Assembly: GCA_040743155.1 (NCBI GenBank)
Contig: JBFLJU010000001.1
Span: forward strand, 1,919,144 to 1,983,143
Length of the DNA: 64,000 nucleotides
Direction of reading: 5' to 3'
From: Cycloclasticus sp.
GTDB taxonomy: Bacteria > Pseudomonadota > Gammaproteobacteria > Methylococcales > Cycloclasticaceae
A program made the position numbers and the translations under genes. Below the pieces are notes generated by a model. It ran no database searches, had not been told where the DNA came from, and saw only the letters and a program-made list of their open reading frames with translations. This document shows, piece after piece, positions 28,337-38,461 of this stretch (its first letter is position 1; every line of letters starts with the position of its first letter).

Positions 28337-29491
28337 CTACCCTGAAATTGAAATATCAACGCGCCTATTCAATTGGCGTCCTGTTGGATAACGATTGCTG
28401 CTGGTTGGCCTACTTTCGCCATACGCTTTCGTAATAATTTGCTCGGACTTAACCCCTTTTGCTAGCAAATATTGCTTAATCACATTAATACGTTTTTTAG
28501 ACACCGCCATATTAGCCTGACGCGGCCCTTCACTATCACTATACCCCTTAAGCACGAGGGTACCTTCTGGTTTTTGTAGGCGCAAATAGTCCAACAAATA
28601 GTCCAATTTTGTATTGTCACGCTTATTTAACTGAGTTGAGCCCGACCTAAAATAAATATGGCTGAAAGGTTCTGGCCCAGCCACCTTAATGCGCACACTG
28701 CCCTCAGGCGTATCTAATGCTTCAGGGTCATCAAGCGCAATAACTTGCTCCGCGGGCATACCTTCTTTAATTAAGAAGTCACGTAACGTTTGCACACGCT
28801 TATCATAAACTCGCCGGCCATCTTTGACTGAAAAACCGTCTGTACCACGAATAAGGTCAATCCGCTCAGTAGGGCCCGCCTCTCTCACATACGTCACCGC
28901 CTTACTCAAAAGTTTGCGGTTTTTATGTGTGATTGTTGTACTTAAATTATTGAATAACGATAGTTTTTGATGCACATCTTTTCGACTAAATGGCAGTAAG
29001 TTTTGACGACATGCCTCAAACAGAGCCATCACATCCAAAAAATTAACTGACGATACAACGACACTTACCGCAGCGCCACCTTGCTTAGTTTCATAGTTAA
29101 ATTGCGGAAAACGCCCGTTAGAAAGTTCCTGTAACATCCTTTCAGACACATCACTATTGACCTCTACTTGATGCGCCGAAGCTTCAACTGTCGCTAACTT
29201 TAACGATGGTGCATCATGCATCCAAACCGGCGCCACAGAACTCAACATGGCCGTTTGAATTGGCGGCACATACGACTTGGCTTGTAAGGTAAAGTTAACG
29301 CGTTCGCCCGATTTTTGTTCAAAAACACCCACACCATACTGCGGAATGGTATGCGTTATTGAGCATGCCACCTTGTTACCTGAAAATTGCCATTGTGAAT
29401 GAGTAATCGGCGCTTGATACTGTTGCGCCTGCGTACTAGCGCTAAATAATATGACCGCTAATATTGATAACGTGTGATTAATTACTTTCAT
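28337..29491 (-). CDS. MotY-like protein with tandem OmpA-type domains
   Basis: 384 residues from the ATG at 29491, which opens directly into a signal peptide (cleavage near ASTQA); an upstream in-frame start at 29518 is less likely. The N-terminal domain resembles MotY (QWQFSGNKVACSITHTIPQYG and FEACRQNLLPF, supplying a Cys pair). Then come a degenerate OmpA-like unit (RIDLIRGTDGF to MPAEQVIALDD) and a complete peptidoglycan-binding OmpA domain (HIYFRSGSTQLN, LKGYSDSEG, RRVDISI). MotY belongs to the flagellar motor T-ring, but no flagellar genes lie in the window, so a general envelope role is possible. Confidence 0.8.
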   Translation of the reverse strand: MKVINHTLSILAVILFSASTQAQQYQAPITHSQWQFSGNKVACSITHTIPQYGVGVFEQKSGERVNFTLQAKSYVPPIQTAMLSSVAPVWMHDAPSLKLATVEASAHQVEVNSDVSERMLQELSNGRFPQFNYETKQGGAAVSVVVSSVNFLDVMALFEACRQNLLPFSRKDVHQKLSLFNNLSTTITHKNRKLLSKAVTYVREAGPTERIDLIRGTDGFSVKDGRRVYDKRVQTLRDFLIKEGMPAEQVIALDDPEALDTPEGSVRIKVAGPEPFSHIYFRSGSTQLNKRDNTKLDYLLDYLRLQKPEGTLVLKGYSDSEGPRQANMAVSKKRINVIKQYLLAKGVKSEQIITKAYGESRPTSSNRYPTGRQLNRRVDISISG

Positions 29492-29536
29492 GCCGCTTGT
29501 ATCGGCCGATAAAAGCAAAACTTTATAGCTTTTCCG

Positions 29537-30316
29537 TTAGCCTAGAAAATGATTGAGCATCTGCATAAATTCTGTTGGTGACTCGATGTGTGGCCAATGC
29601 CCTGCCCTTTCTATTGTTTGAAATTCAGCATTAGGGAACATATCTTTCGCCACGCCTTGGTAACGCAAGGCTAAGTAGCTGGACTTGCCACCATTAATAA
29701 ACAAGGCTGGATCGGTATACGCCGCTACCGCCTCATTCGCGGGGAAGCCCATAATCGCCAGCATGTTTTCTTCAATGCTCGCTAAGTTTACACGCCACTG
29801 GTAGCCGCCAGTCTCACCTTTCACTAAATTTTGTAATAAAAACTGCCGCAAACTTGGCACGGCTATTTTTTCCGCTAAGTATCGCTCCGCCTCTTTCCTT
29901 GAATTCACATGATCTAGCGGCACGTGATAAAAGCCCGCCAAAACGTCGTCAAAATTGTGCGTATACGCCACTGGCGCTATATCCACCAACACTAGTTTGC
30001 TTATTTTCTCTGGCGATGATAAGGCAAACTGCATAGCCACTTTTCCGCCCATACTGTGCCCAAGCACCGTCGCGCATTTTATTTGATGCAGCTCCATAAA
30101 CGCCAACACATCGGCTGACATAGATGAATAGTCCATTATGTCTGAATGTGGCGATCCGCCATGGTTACGTAAATCTAGCGCATATACGGTATAACGATCC
30201 GATAGCTGCTTGGCAATACCCTGCCAGTTCCGAGCACTACCAAATAGACCATGCAAAATAATTAGCGGCTCGCCTAATTCACCGTGTTGCGCGTAATTTA
30301 AAGTCACTGTATTCAC
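29537..30316 (-). CDS. Alpha/beta hydrolase (YbfF-like esterase)
   Basis: About 259 residues from a GTG at 30316. The open frame extends 23 codons further into lpdA, but the family sequence begins at NTVTLNYAQHG. Motifs: LHGLFGSARNWQGIAKQL (oxyanion hole region), LDLRNHGGSPH, nucleophile elbow GHSMGGKVAMQ and catalytic His in ERAGHWPHIESP. E. coli YbfF hydrolyses palmitoyl-CoA and short esters; the physiological substrate is unknown. It follows lpdA by 13 bases, so it is probably the tail of the PDH operon. Confidence 0.88.
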   Translation of the reverse strand: MNTVTLNYAQHGELGEPLIILHGLFGSARNWQGIAKQLSDRYTVYALDLRNHGGSPHSDIMDYSSMSADVLAFMELHQIKCATVLGHSMGGKVAMQFALSSPEKISKLVLVDIAPVAYTHNFDDVLAGFYHVPLDHVNSRKEAERYLAEKIAVPSLRQFLLQNLVKGETGGYQWRVNLASIEENMLAIMGFPANEAVAAYTDPALFINGGKSSYLALRYQGVAKDMFPNAEFQTIERAGHWPHIESPTEFMQMLNHFLG

Positions 30317-30329
30317 TGAATGCTGGCGC

Positions 30330-32072
30330 TTATTTCTTCTTAATGTATAAATCCGTAATCGAGCCTGCTTGCATTTCTGCCGCAAAGCACAAGGTTTCGG
30401 ACAGCGTAGGGTGCGGATGAATGGTTAAGCTCATATCTTCAACATCAGCGCCCATTTCCAATGCCAGAACCGCTTCAGCGATGAGTTCACCAGCATTTGT
30501 CCCCACGATACCCGCGCCTAATATACGCTTTGTCTGTGGATCCCAAAGAATTTTAGTCATGCCTTCATCGCGACCAATACTCAAGGCACGGCCACTTGCT
30601 GCCCACGCGAACACTGATTTTTCGTATTTAATGCCATCCGCTTTTGCCGTAGTTTCAGTTAAACCCATCCATGATATTTCAGGGTCGGTATACGCTACTG
30701 ATGGGATCGTCATCGGGTCAAACGCCGCCTTTTCACCGGCTATCACTTCTGCCGCTACTTTGGCTTCGTGTACCGCTTTATGCGCTAACATTGGGTTGCC
30801 GACGACATCGCCGATAGCAAAAATATGCGGCACATTGCTTCGCATTTGTTTATCCACCGAAATAAAGCCGCGTTCATCCACTTTCACGCCTGCTTTATCC
30901 GCACTGATCAACCCACCATTGGCTCGTCGACCCACCGATAATAAGACTCGATCGTACACTGCCGACTCGGGCACACCCTCACCTTCAAATGTCACTTTTA
31001 AACCGGCATCGGTGGATTCAATGGCTGTCACTTTTGCTTTTAAGTAAATATTTTCTAGCTGCTTTGAAAGGCGTTTGTGCAAGGGTTTAACTAAATCTTT
31101 ATCACAGCCCGCCACCAACTGATCCATTAACTCTATAACGCTTATTTTGGAGCCTAGGGCGTGATAAACCGTCGCCATTTCAAGCCCAATAATACCGCCA
31201 CCTATGACTAACATTGTTTCAGGCACATCCGCTAGCGCTAACGCACCCGTTGAGTCCATTAGTCGCTCATCGTCATATGGAAAGCCTGGAATTTTTACTG
31301 GCTGAGAACCTGCCGCAATAATCGCATTATCAAATGATATTGTTTGACTAGCACCATCACGCTCAACAACCACCGAATGACTTGAGGCAAAATTTGCATA
31401 CCCCGTCACTACCGTCACGTTTCGCTGTTTTGCCAGACCCGCCAAACCACCTGTTAAGCGCTGAATGATCTTTTCTTTATTACCACGAATGCCATCAATG
31501 TCTAACGTTGGCGGTTCAAATGTAACACCATGAGCCGACATCTCCGCCGCTTCATGAATCACTTGAGCTTGGTGCAACAAGGCTTTTGATGGAATACAGC
31601 CCACGTTCAAACAAACGCCGCCTAATGAAGAATAACGCTCAATCAACACTACTTTCTTGCCTAAATCTGCCGCGCGAAATGCTGCGGTATAACCGCCGGG
31701 ACCCGCCCCCATCACTAACACTTCAGCGTGTAGGTCGGCGTTAGCGTTTGCAGGAATGACCGGCGTAGAAACAGGCTTGGCCACTGGGATATCGTCAGAA
31801 GCGGCTTTGTCTTGCGTAGAAGCGGACGCCATAACTTCAAGCTTAATGAGCATATCGCCTTCGAGCACTTTATCACCCAAAGCAACCATAATTTCTTTAA
31901 CGACTCCGGCGCCGGTGCTGGGAATATCCATCGACGCCTTATCGCTCTCGAGCGTCACGATACTATCTTCGATAGCAACGATATCACCCACTGAAACAGC
32001 AATATCTATCACTTCGACACCCTCGTCAAACTCACCAATATCGGGAACATTTATATCTATAAAATCAGTCAT
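30330..32072 (-). CDS. lpdA: Dihydrolipoyl dehydrogenase (PDH E3) with N-terminal lipoyl domain
   Basis: 580 residues. An N-terminal lipoyl domain (lipoylation site LESDKASMDIPS at about residues 37-54) and an Ala/Pro linker precede a complete FAD-dependent disulfide oxidoreductase: FAD motif GAGPGGYTAAFRAADLG, redox-active pair GGVCLNVGCIPSK, NAD motif GGGIIGLEMATVYHALG and C-terminal His/Glu in IHPHPTLSE. It reoxidises the lipoamide of E2. Third gene of aceE-aceF-lpdA, 8 bases after aceF. Confidence 0.97.
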   Translation of the reverse strand: MTDFIDINVPDIGEFDEGVEVIDIAVSVGDIVAIEDSIVTLESDKASMDIPSTGAGVVKEIMVALGDKVLEGDMLIKLEVMASASTQDKAASDDIPVAKPVSTPVIPANANADLHAEVLVMGAGPGGYTAAFRAADLGKKVVLIERYSSLGGVCLNVGCIPSKALLHQAQVIHEAAEMSAHGVTFEPPTLDIDGIRGNKEKIIQRLTGGLAGLAKQRNVTVVTGYANFASSHSVVVERDGASQTISFDNAIIAAGSQPVKIPGFPYDDERLMDSTGALALADVPETMLVIGGGIIGLEMATVYHALGSKISVIELMDQLVAGCDKDLVKPLHKRLSKQLENIYLKAKVTAIESTDAGLKVTFEGEGVPESAVYDRVLLSVGRRANGGLISADKAGVKVDERGFISVDKQMRSNVPHIFAIGDVVGNPMLAHKAVHEAKVAAEVIAGEKAAFDPMTIPSVAYTDPEISWMGLTETTAKADGIKYEKSVFAWAASGRALSIGRDEGMTKILWDPQTKRILGAGIVGTNAGELIAEAVLALEMGADVEDMSLTIHPHPTLSETLCFAAEMQAGSITDLYIKKK

Positions 32073-32080
32073 AACGCCTC

Positions 32081-33670
32081 CTACAACAACACACGACGGA
32101 TATCGTTCAGATAACCAGATAAAGCCATCATGAAAGCCGCCGCATCGGCACCGTCGATCACTCGATGGTCATATGTCATATCTAACGGAAGCATTAATCG
32201 TGGAGCAAACTCTTTGCCATTCCAAACAGGCTGAATATCAGCACGAGTCGCCCCAAGTATTGCCACTTCAGGCGCATTAACGATGGGTGTAAAAGCCGTA
32301 CCACCAATGCCGCCTAAACTCGAAATGGTCATACAAGCACCCTGCATTTCTTTCGGTGACAGTTTGCCATCTCGCGCTTTTTTACTGATCGCACCCATTT
32401 GTTCCGCCAATTCAAAAATATTGGTTTTATCAACATCTTTGAACACAGGTACTACTAGCCCATTCGGCGTTGCCACCGCTATCCCTATGTTGTAATACTT
32501 CTTGTAAATAAGGCTCTGCCCATCAGGCGACAATGATGCATTAAATTGTGGAAATTCTTTCAAAGCCGCTACTAGAGCTTTCATAATAAAAGCGAGGAAA
32601 GTCACCTTAACGCCACGCTTTTCGGCGTCCGCCTTTAATGATTTCCGAAACGCTTCCATCTCTGTAATATCAGCTAATTCATGGTGCGTCACCATCGGCA
32701 CATTCAGCCAAGCTCTTGTAAGGTTAGTGCCCGTTAAGCGTTTAATCTTGCTAAGTGGCTTCTCTTCAATCTCACCAAACTTTGAAAAATCAATCGCTGG
32801 GATGGGCGGTATGCCTGAGCCCGTCGGTGCAGCTAACGTAGATGCGCCCGATATAATTTGTTTAACGTGATTTTTAATGTCTTCTTTTAACAGCCGACCT
32901 TTCGGTCCTGATGCCTTTGAGATCGTTGATAAATCGACACCCAGTTCTCTTGCAAACTTACGCACCGTCGGACTCGCGTGAATATGCCCCATAGGCTTAG
33001 AGCTAACAGGCGCTGGCGCAGTGCTAGCCAGTTGCGCAGGTTGTTTTGGCGACGGCGAAGAAGCCACTACCTTTTCCGAAGTTTGAGGCTCAGACACTGA
33101 ATCACTCTTCCCAGTTGTGATAGCCACTTGCCCAGACAAGACGACAATTAAACCGCCTTCAGATACTGAGTCGCCCACCACAACTTTTATTTCTTTTACC
33201 GTACCGGCCGCAGTTGAAGGGATCTCCATACTGGCTTTATCACTTTCAAGCGTGAGCAACGATTGCTCTTCTTCGACCACATCACCCACAGCAACATTCA
33301 CCTCGATCACTTCAACCGAGTCGAAATCACCAATATCGGGAACAAGGATGTTGATATCTGCTACCGACGCCGCCTCTTCTTGTGCCGTTTCCTTTACGGA
33401 TGGAGCACTGATTTCTTCTATAGCACTCACCTGTTTTAGGCGAACAACAACCGTGCCTTCTGCCACCGAGTCACCCACCGTTACCAAAATCTCTTCAACC
33501 ACACCGGCCGATGAAGAGGGAATCTCCATGCTCGCTTTATCGCTTTCAAGCGTTAGTAAAGCTTGCTCTACTTCAACTGTATCGCCAACAGAAACCAATA
33601 CTTCAATCACCTCAACCGCATCAAAGTCGCCAATATCGGGCACCGCTACATCTATTAAATCACTCATCAA
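32081..33670 (-). CDS. aceF: Pyruvate dehydrogenase E2, dihydrolipoyl acetyltransferase
   Basis: 529 residues. Two lipoyl domains, each with a LESDKASMEIPS lipoylation motif (about 43-54 and 147-158), are linked by Ala/Glu-rich segments. A peripheral subunit-binding domain (HASPTVRKFARELGVDL) follows, then the catalytic acetyltransferase core ending with the active-site DHRVIDGADAAAF. Forms the core of the PDH complex. It starts 18 bases after aceE. Confidence 0.97.
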   Translation of the reverse strand: MMSDLIDVAVPDIGDFDAVEVIEVLVSVGDTVEVEQALLTLESDKASMEIPSSSAGVVEEILVTVGDSVAEGTVVVRLKQVSAIEEISAPSVKETAQEEAASVADINILVPDIGDFDSVEVIEVNVAVGDVVEEEQSLLTLESDKASMEIPSTAAGTVKEIKVVVGDSVSEGGLIVVLSGQVAITTGKSDSVSEPQTSEKVVASSPSPKQPAQLASTAPAPVSSKPMGHIHASPTVRKFARELGVDLSTISKASGPKGRLLKEDIKNHVKQIISGASTLAAPTGSGIPPIPAIDFSKFGEIEEKPLSKIKRLTGTNLTRAWLNVPMVTHHELADITEMEAFRKSLKADAEKRGVKVTFLAFIMKALVAALKEFPQFNASLSPDGQSLIYKKYYNIGIAVATPNGLVVPVFKDVDKTNIFELAEQMGAISKKARDGKLSPKEMQGACMTISSLGGIGGTAFTPIVNAPEVAILGATRADIQPVWNGKEFAPRLMLPLDMTYDHRVIDGADAAAFMMALSGYLNDIRRVLL

Positions 33671-33688
33671 ATTCTCCTGTTGGCCTCT

Positions 33689-36367
33689 TTAAACTAACCA
33701 CGGTGCGGGTTTTGAAGCGTCTAAGCCATACTTTTCTATAGCCTGCTCAACAACAGATTTATCAATCTGCCCTAAATCAGCTAATGAATTCAACGCGGTA
33801 ACGGCAACGTAATAACGGTCAACTTCGAAGAAACGGCGCAGGTTTTCTCGTGTATCTGAACGACCAAATCCATCGGTCCCTAAAACGGAGCAATGCTTAC
33901 GGATAAAGGGTCGAATTGAGTCCGCCAATAAACGCACGTAATCTGTTGACACAATAACCGGCCCCTCGCGGTCATTCAAACACTGCGAAACATACGGGAT
34001 TTCTTTCTCTTGCGTTGGGTTCAAACGATTATTTCGTTCACACGCTTGTCCTTCACGAGCCAGCTCAGTAAAGCTGGTGCAACTCCACAAATCAGACGCG
34101 ACACCCCAGTCTGCTTCAAGCAATTCAGATGCGGCGATGACTTCATTAAAGATAGTACCGGAGCCCAGTAATTGAACCCGCAATTTACTTTTTTCAGCAC
34201 CTTGCTTGAATAAGTACATGCCTTTGATAATGCCTTCTTCAACACCTTCTGGCATCGCCGGATGTACGTAGTTTTCATTCATTACAGTTAAGTAATAAAA
34301 CACATCTTCTTGCTCTTGAAACATGCGTTTCAGACCGTCGTGCATGATAACAGCCAATTCATAATTGAACGTTGGATCATATGAAATACAGTTTGGTACC
34401 GATGATGCCCACAATAAGCTGTGCCCATCCTCGTGTTGAAGCCCTTCACCATTAAGGGTTGTGCGCCCTGCCGTTCCACCTAATAAGAAACCACGTGCGC
34501 GTTGATCTGCTGCTGCCCAAATCAAATCACCAATACGCTGAAAGCCAAACATCGAGTAGAAAATGTAGAACGGGATCATTGGCACATCACTAGTCGAATA
34601 CGACGTACCCGCGGCAATCCAGTCACACATACCACCGGCCTCATTGATGCCTTCTTGCAGCACTTGACCATTTTTGTCTTCTTTATAAAACATCAATTGA
34701 TCTGAATCTTGTGGTGTGTACAACTGCCCCACTTGCGACCAAATACCTAACTGGCGGAATAAACCTTCCATACCAAAGGTGCGAGACTCATCCGGTACAA
34801 TCGGCACAATACGCTTACCAATTTCTTTGTCTTTTAAGAGAATATTTAATAAACGAACAAAGGCCATCGTCGTTGAAATTTCACGCCCCTTAGAGGTGCC
34901 TTTCAACATCGGTTCGAATACCGCTAAGTCGGGGATCGTTAACGAATCGGACTTTTCACGACGAGCAGGCAGGTAACCACCCAAATCCATCCGTTTCTTC
35001 TTCATGTATTGTTGTTCTGCCGAGCCTTCTTCAAAGGTCAGGTAGGCCAAATCATCAACGTCTTCATCTGAGATAGGTAATTCAAATTTATCTCTAAAAT
35101 GCAGTAGCGAATCGTGGCTCATTTTCTTTTGCTGGTGTGTGGTGTTTTGCGCCTCACCCGACTCACCCATGCCATAGCCTTTTATCGTTTTGGCTAAAAT
35201 AACGGTTGGCCTTGTTGTTTCCTTGCACGCTGCATCATAGGCAGCAAATACTTTTGCTGGGTCGTGCCCACCGCGGTTTAAGTCCCAAATATCTTTATCA
35301 GACCAGTCCGCCACCATCGCTTTTAATTCCGGCGTATTAAAGAAGTTTTCTCGAACATACGCGCCGTCTTTGGCTTTCATTGTTTGATAATCGCCATCCA
35401 CACAATTCATCATGCGTCGGCGTAGATGCCCTTCTGTATCACGTGCTAACAACGCGTCCCAGCGATTACCCCAAATAACTTTGATGACATTCCAGCCTGC
35501 GCCCCTAAATTCAGACTCAAGCTCTTGAATAATTTTACCGTTACCTCGAACAGGGCCATCGAGTCGCTGTAAATTACAATTAATAACAAACACGAGGTTG
35601 TCTAGGTTTTCTCGCCCAGCCATACCAATCGCACCTAATGATTCCGGCTCATCGGTTTCACCATCGCCCAGAAATGCCCAAACTTTTCTATCGTCCGTTT
35701 TAGCAAAGCCCCGATCTTCAACGTACTTCATAAAGCGCGCCTGATAAATCGCCATAATGGGGCCTAGCCCCATCGATACGGTCGGGAATTGCCAAAAGTC
35801 CGGCATCAGCCAAGGATGCGGGTATGACGAAAGACCACCGCCATCAACCTCTTGGCGGAAGCCGTCCATTTGCTCTTCACTCAAACGCCCTAGCATAAAG
35901 GCGCGTGCATAGATGCCTGTTGCAACATGGCCTTGCACATAGACCAAGTCACCGCCATGCGTTTCACTCGCCGCGTGCCAAAAATGATTATAACCCACGT
36001 CGTATAGAGTAGCCGATGAAGCAAAACTGGCTATATGCCCGCCTACATTTGTACCTTTATTAGCCCGAAGCACCATCACCATCGCGTTCCACCGAACATA
36101 AGAACGAATTTTATGCTCTATGGAAGTATCCCCTACATACTGTGCTTGCTGGGGAACTGAGAGCGTATTAATATAGGCAGTGGCCGCACTAAACGGAATA
36201 TCCGCTCCAGCAAATCGGGCCTTTTCAATTAATGTTTCTAATAAGAAGTGAGCGCGTTCTTCACCCTCATGTTCAATGACCGCAGCAAGTGCTTCGATCC
36301 ACTCTTTTGTTTCCTGAGGGTCGCTATCGCTAGCACTAAGGTGAGAAGAAAATTTATCGACAGACAT
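33689..36367 (-). CDS. aceE: Pyruvate dehydrogenase E1 component (homodimeric type)
   Basis: 892 residues, the single-chain E1 typical of gammaproteobacteria. It decarboxylates pyruvate with thiamine diphosphate and acetylates the E2 lipoyl group. The TPP/Mg motif runs from GDGETDEPES to VINCNLQRLDGPVRGNG; further landmarks are GGHIASFASSATLYDVGYNHF and FLLGGTAGRTTLNGEGLQHEDGH. First gene of the PDH operon, with a ribosome-binding GGAG ahead of the ATG. Confidence 0.98.
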   Translation of the reverse strand: MSVDKFSSHLSASDSDPQETKEWIEALAAVIEHEGEERAHFLLETLIEKARFAGADIPFSAATAYINTLSVPQQAQYVGDTSIEHKIRSYVRWNAMVMVLRANKGTNVGGHIASFASSATLYDVGYNHFWHAASETHGGDLVYVQGHVATGIYARAFMLGRLSEEQMDGFRQEVDGGGLSSYPHPWLMPDFWQFPTVSMGLGPIMAIYQARFMKYVEDRGFAKTDDRKVWAFLGDGETDEPESLGAIGMAGRENLDNLVFVINCNLQRLDGPVRGNGKIIQELESEFRGAGWNVIKVIWGNRWDALLARDTEGHLRRRMMNCVDGDYQTMKAKDGAYVRENFFNTPELKAMVADWSDKDIWDLNRGGHDPAKVFAAYDAACKETTRPTVILAKTIKGYGMGESGEAQNTTHQQKKMSHDSLLHFRDKFELPISDEDVDDLAYLTFEEGSAEQQYMKKKRMDLGGYLPARREKSDSLTIPDLAVFEPMLKGTSKGREISTTMAFVRLLNILLKDKEIGKRIVPIVPDESRTFGMEGLFRQLGIWSQVGQLYTPQDSDQLMFYKEDKNGQVLQEGINEAGGMCDWIAAGTSYSTSDVPMIPFYIFYSMFGFQRIGDLIWAAADQRARGFLLGGTAGRTTLNGEGLQHEDGHSLLWASSVPNCISYDPTFNYELAVIMHDGLKRMFQEQEDVFYYLTVMNENYVHPAMPEGVEEGIIKGMYLFKQGAEKSKLRVQLLGSGTIFNEVIAASELLEADWGVASDLWSCTSFTELAREGQACERNNRLNPTQEKEIPYVSQCLNDREGPVIVSTDYVRLLADSIRPFIRKHCSVLGTDGFGRSDTRENLRRFFEVDRYYVAVTALNSLADLGQIDKSVVEQAIEKYGLDASKPAPWLV

Positions 36368-36458
36368 GCTTACTCCAAATTAATCAAATATTAAAAAAGC
36401 CAGTACCGGCTTGGCATTTTCACAAATGCCTTATTCTGAACTATACTCAATAGCAATT

Positions 36459-36529
36459 CATATACCAAAAGCAACACCTATAACCAGATTGAATATTAGA
36501 CTATGTGTCACCTAAACTTTTAGTATATG
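36459..36529. repeat. 13-bp inverted repeat in the aceE/DUF4124 divergent promoter region
   Basis: CATATACCAAAAG (36459-36471) and CTTTTAGTATATG (36517-36529) match in 12 of 13 positions as an inverted pair, with 45 bases between them. They lie between divergent genes, about 90-160 bases upstream of aceE and 50-120 upstream of the DUF4124 gene. Candidate pair of regulator half-sites; no known PdhR-type operator was recognised. Confidence 0.55.
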
Positions 36530-36581
36530 CCTATGATACCTGTTATTGAGTTGATCTTTTGATAAAAAATACGTTGAAAAT

Positions 36582-38440
<1,859 letters not shown>

Positions 38441-38461
38441 TCAAATTACTAAATTGTGGGA

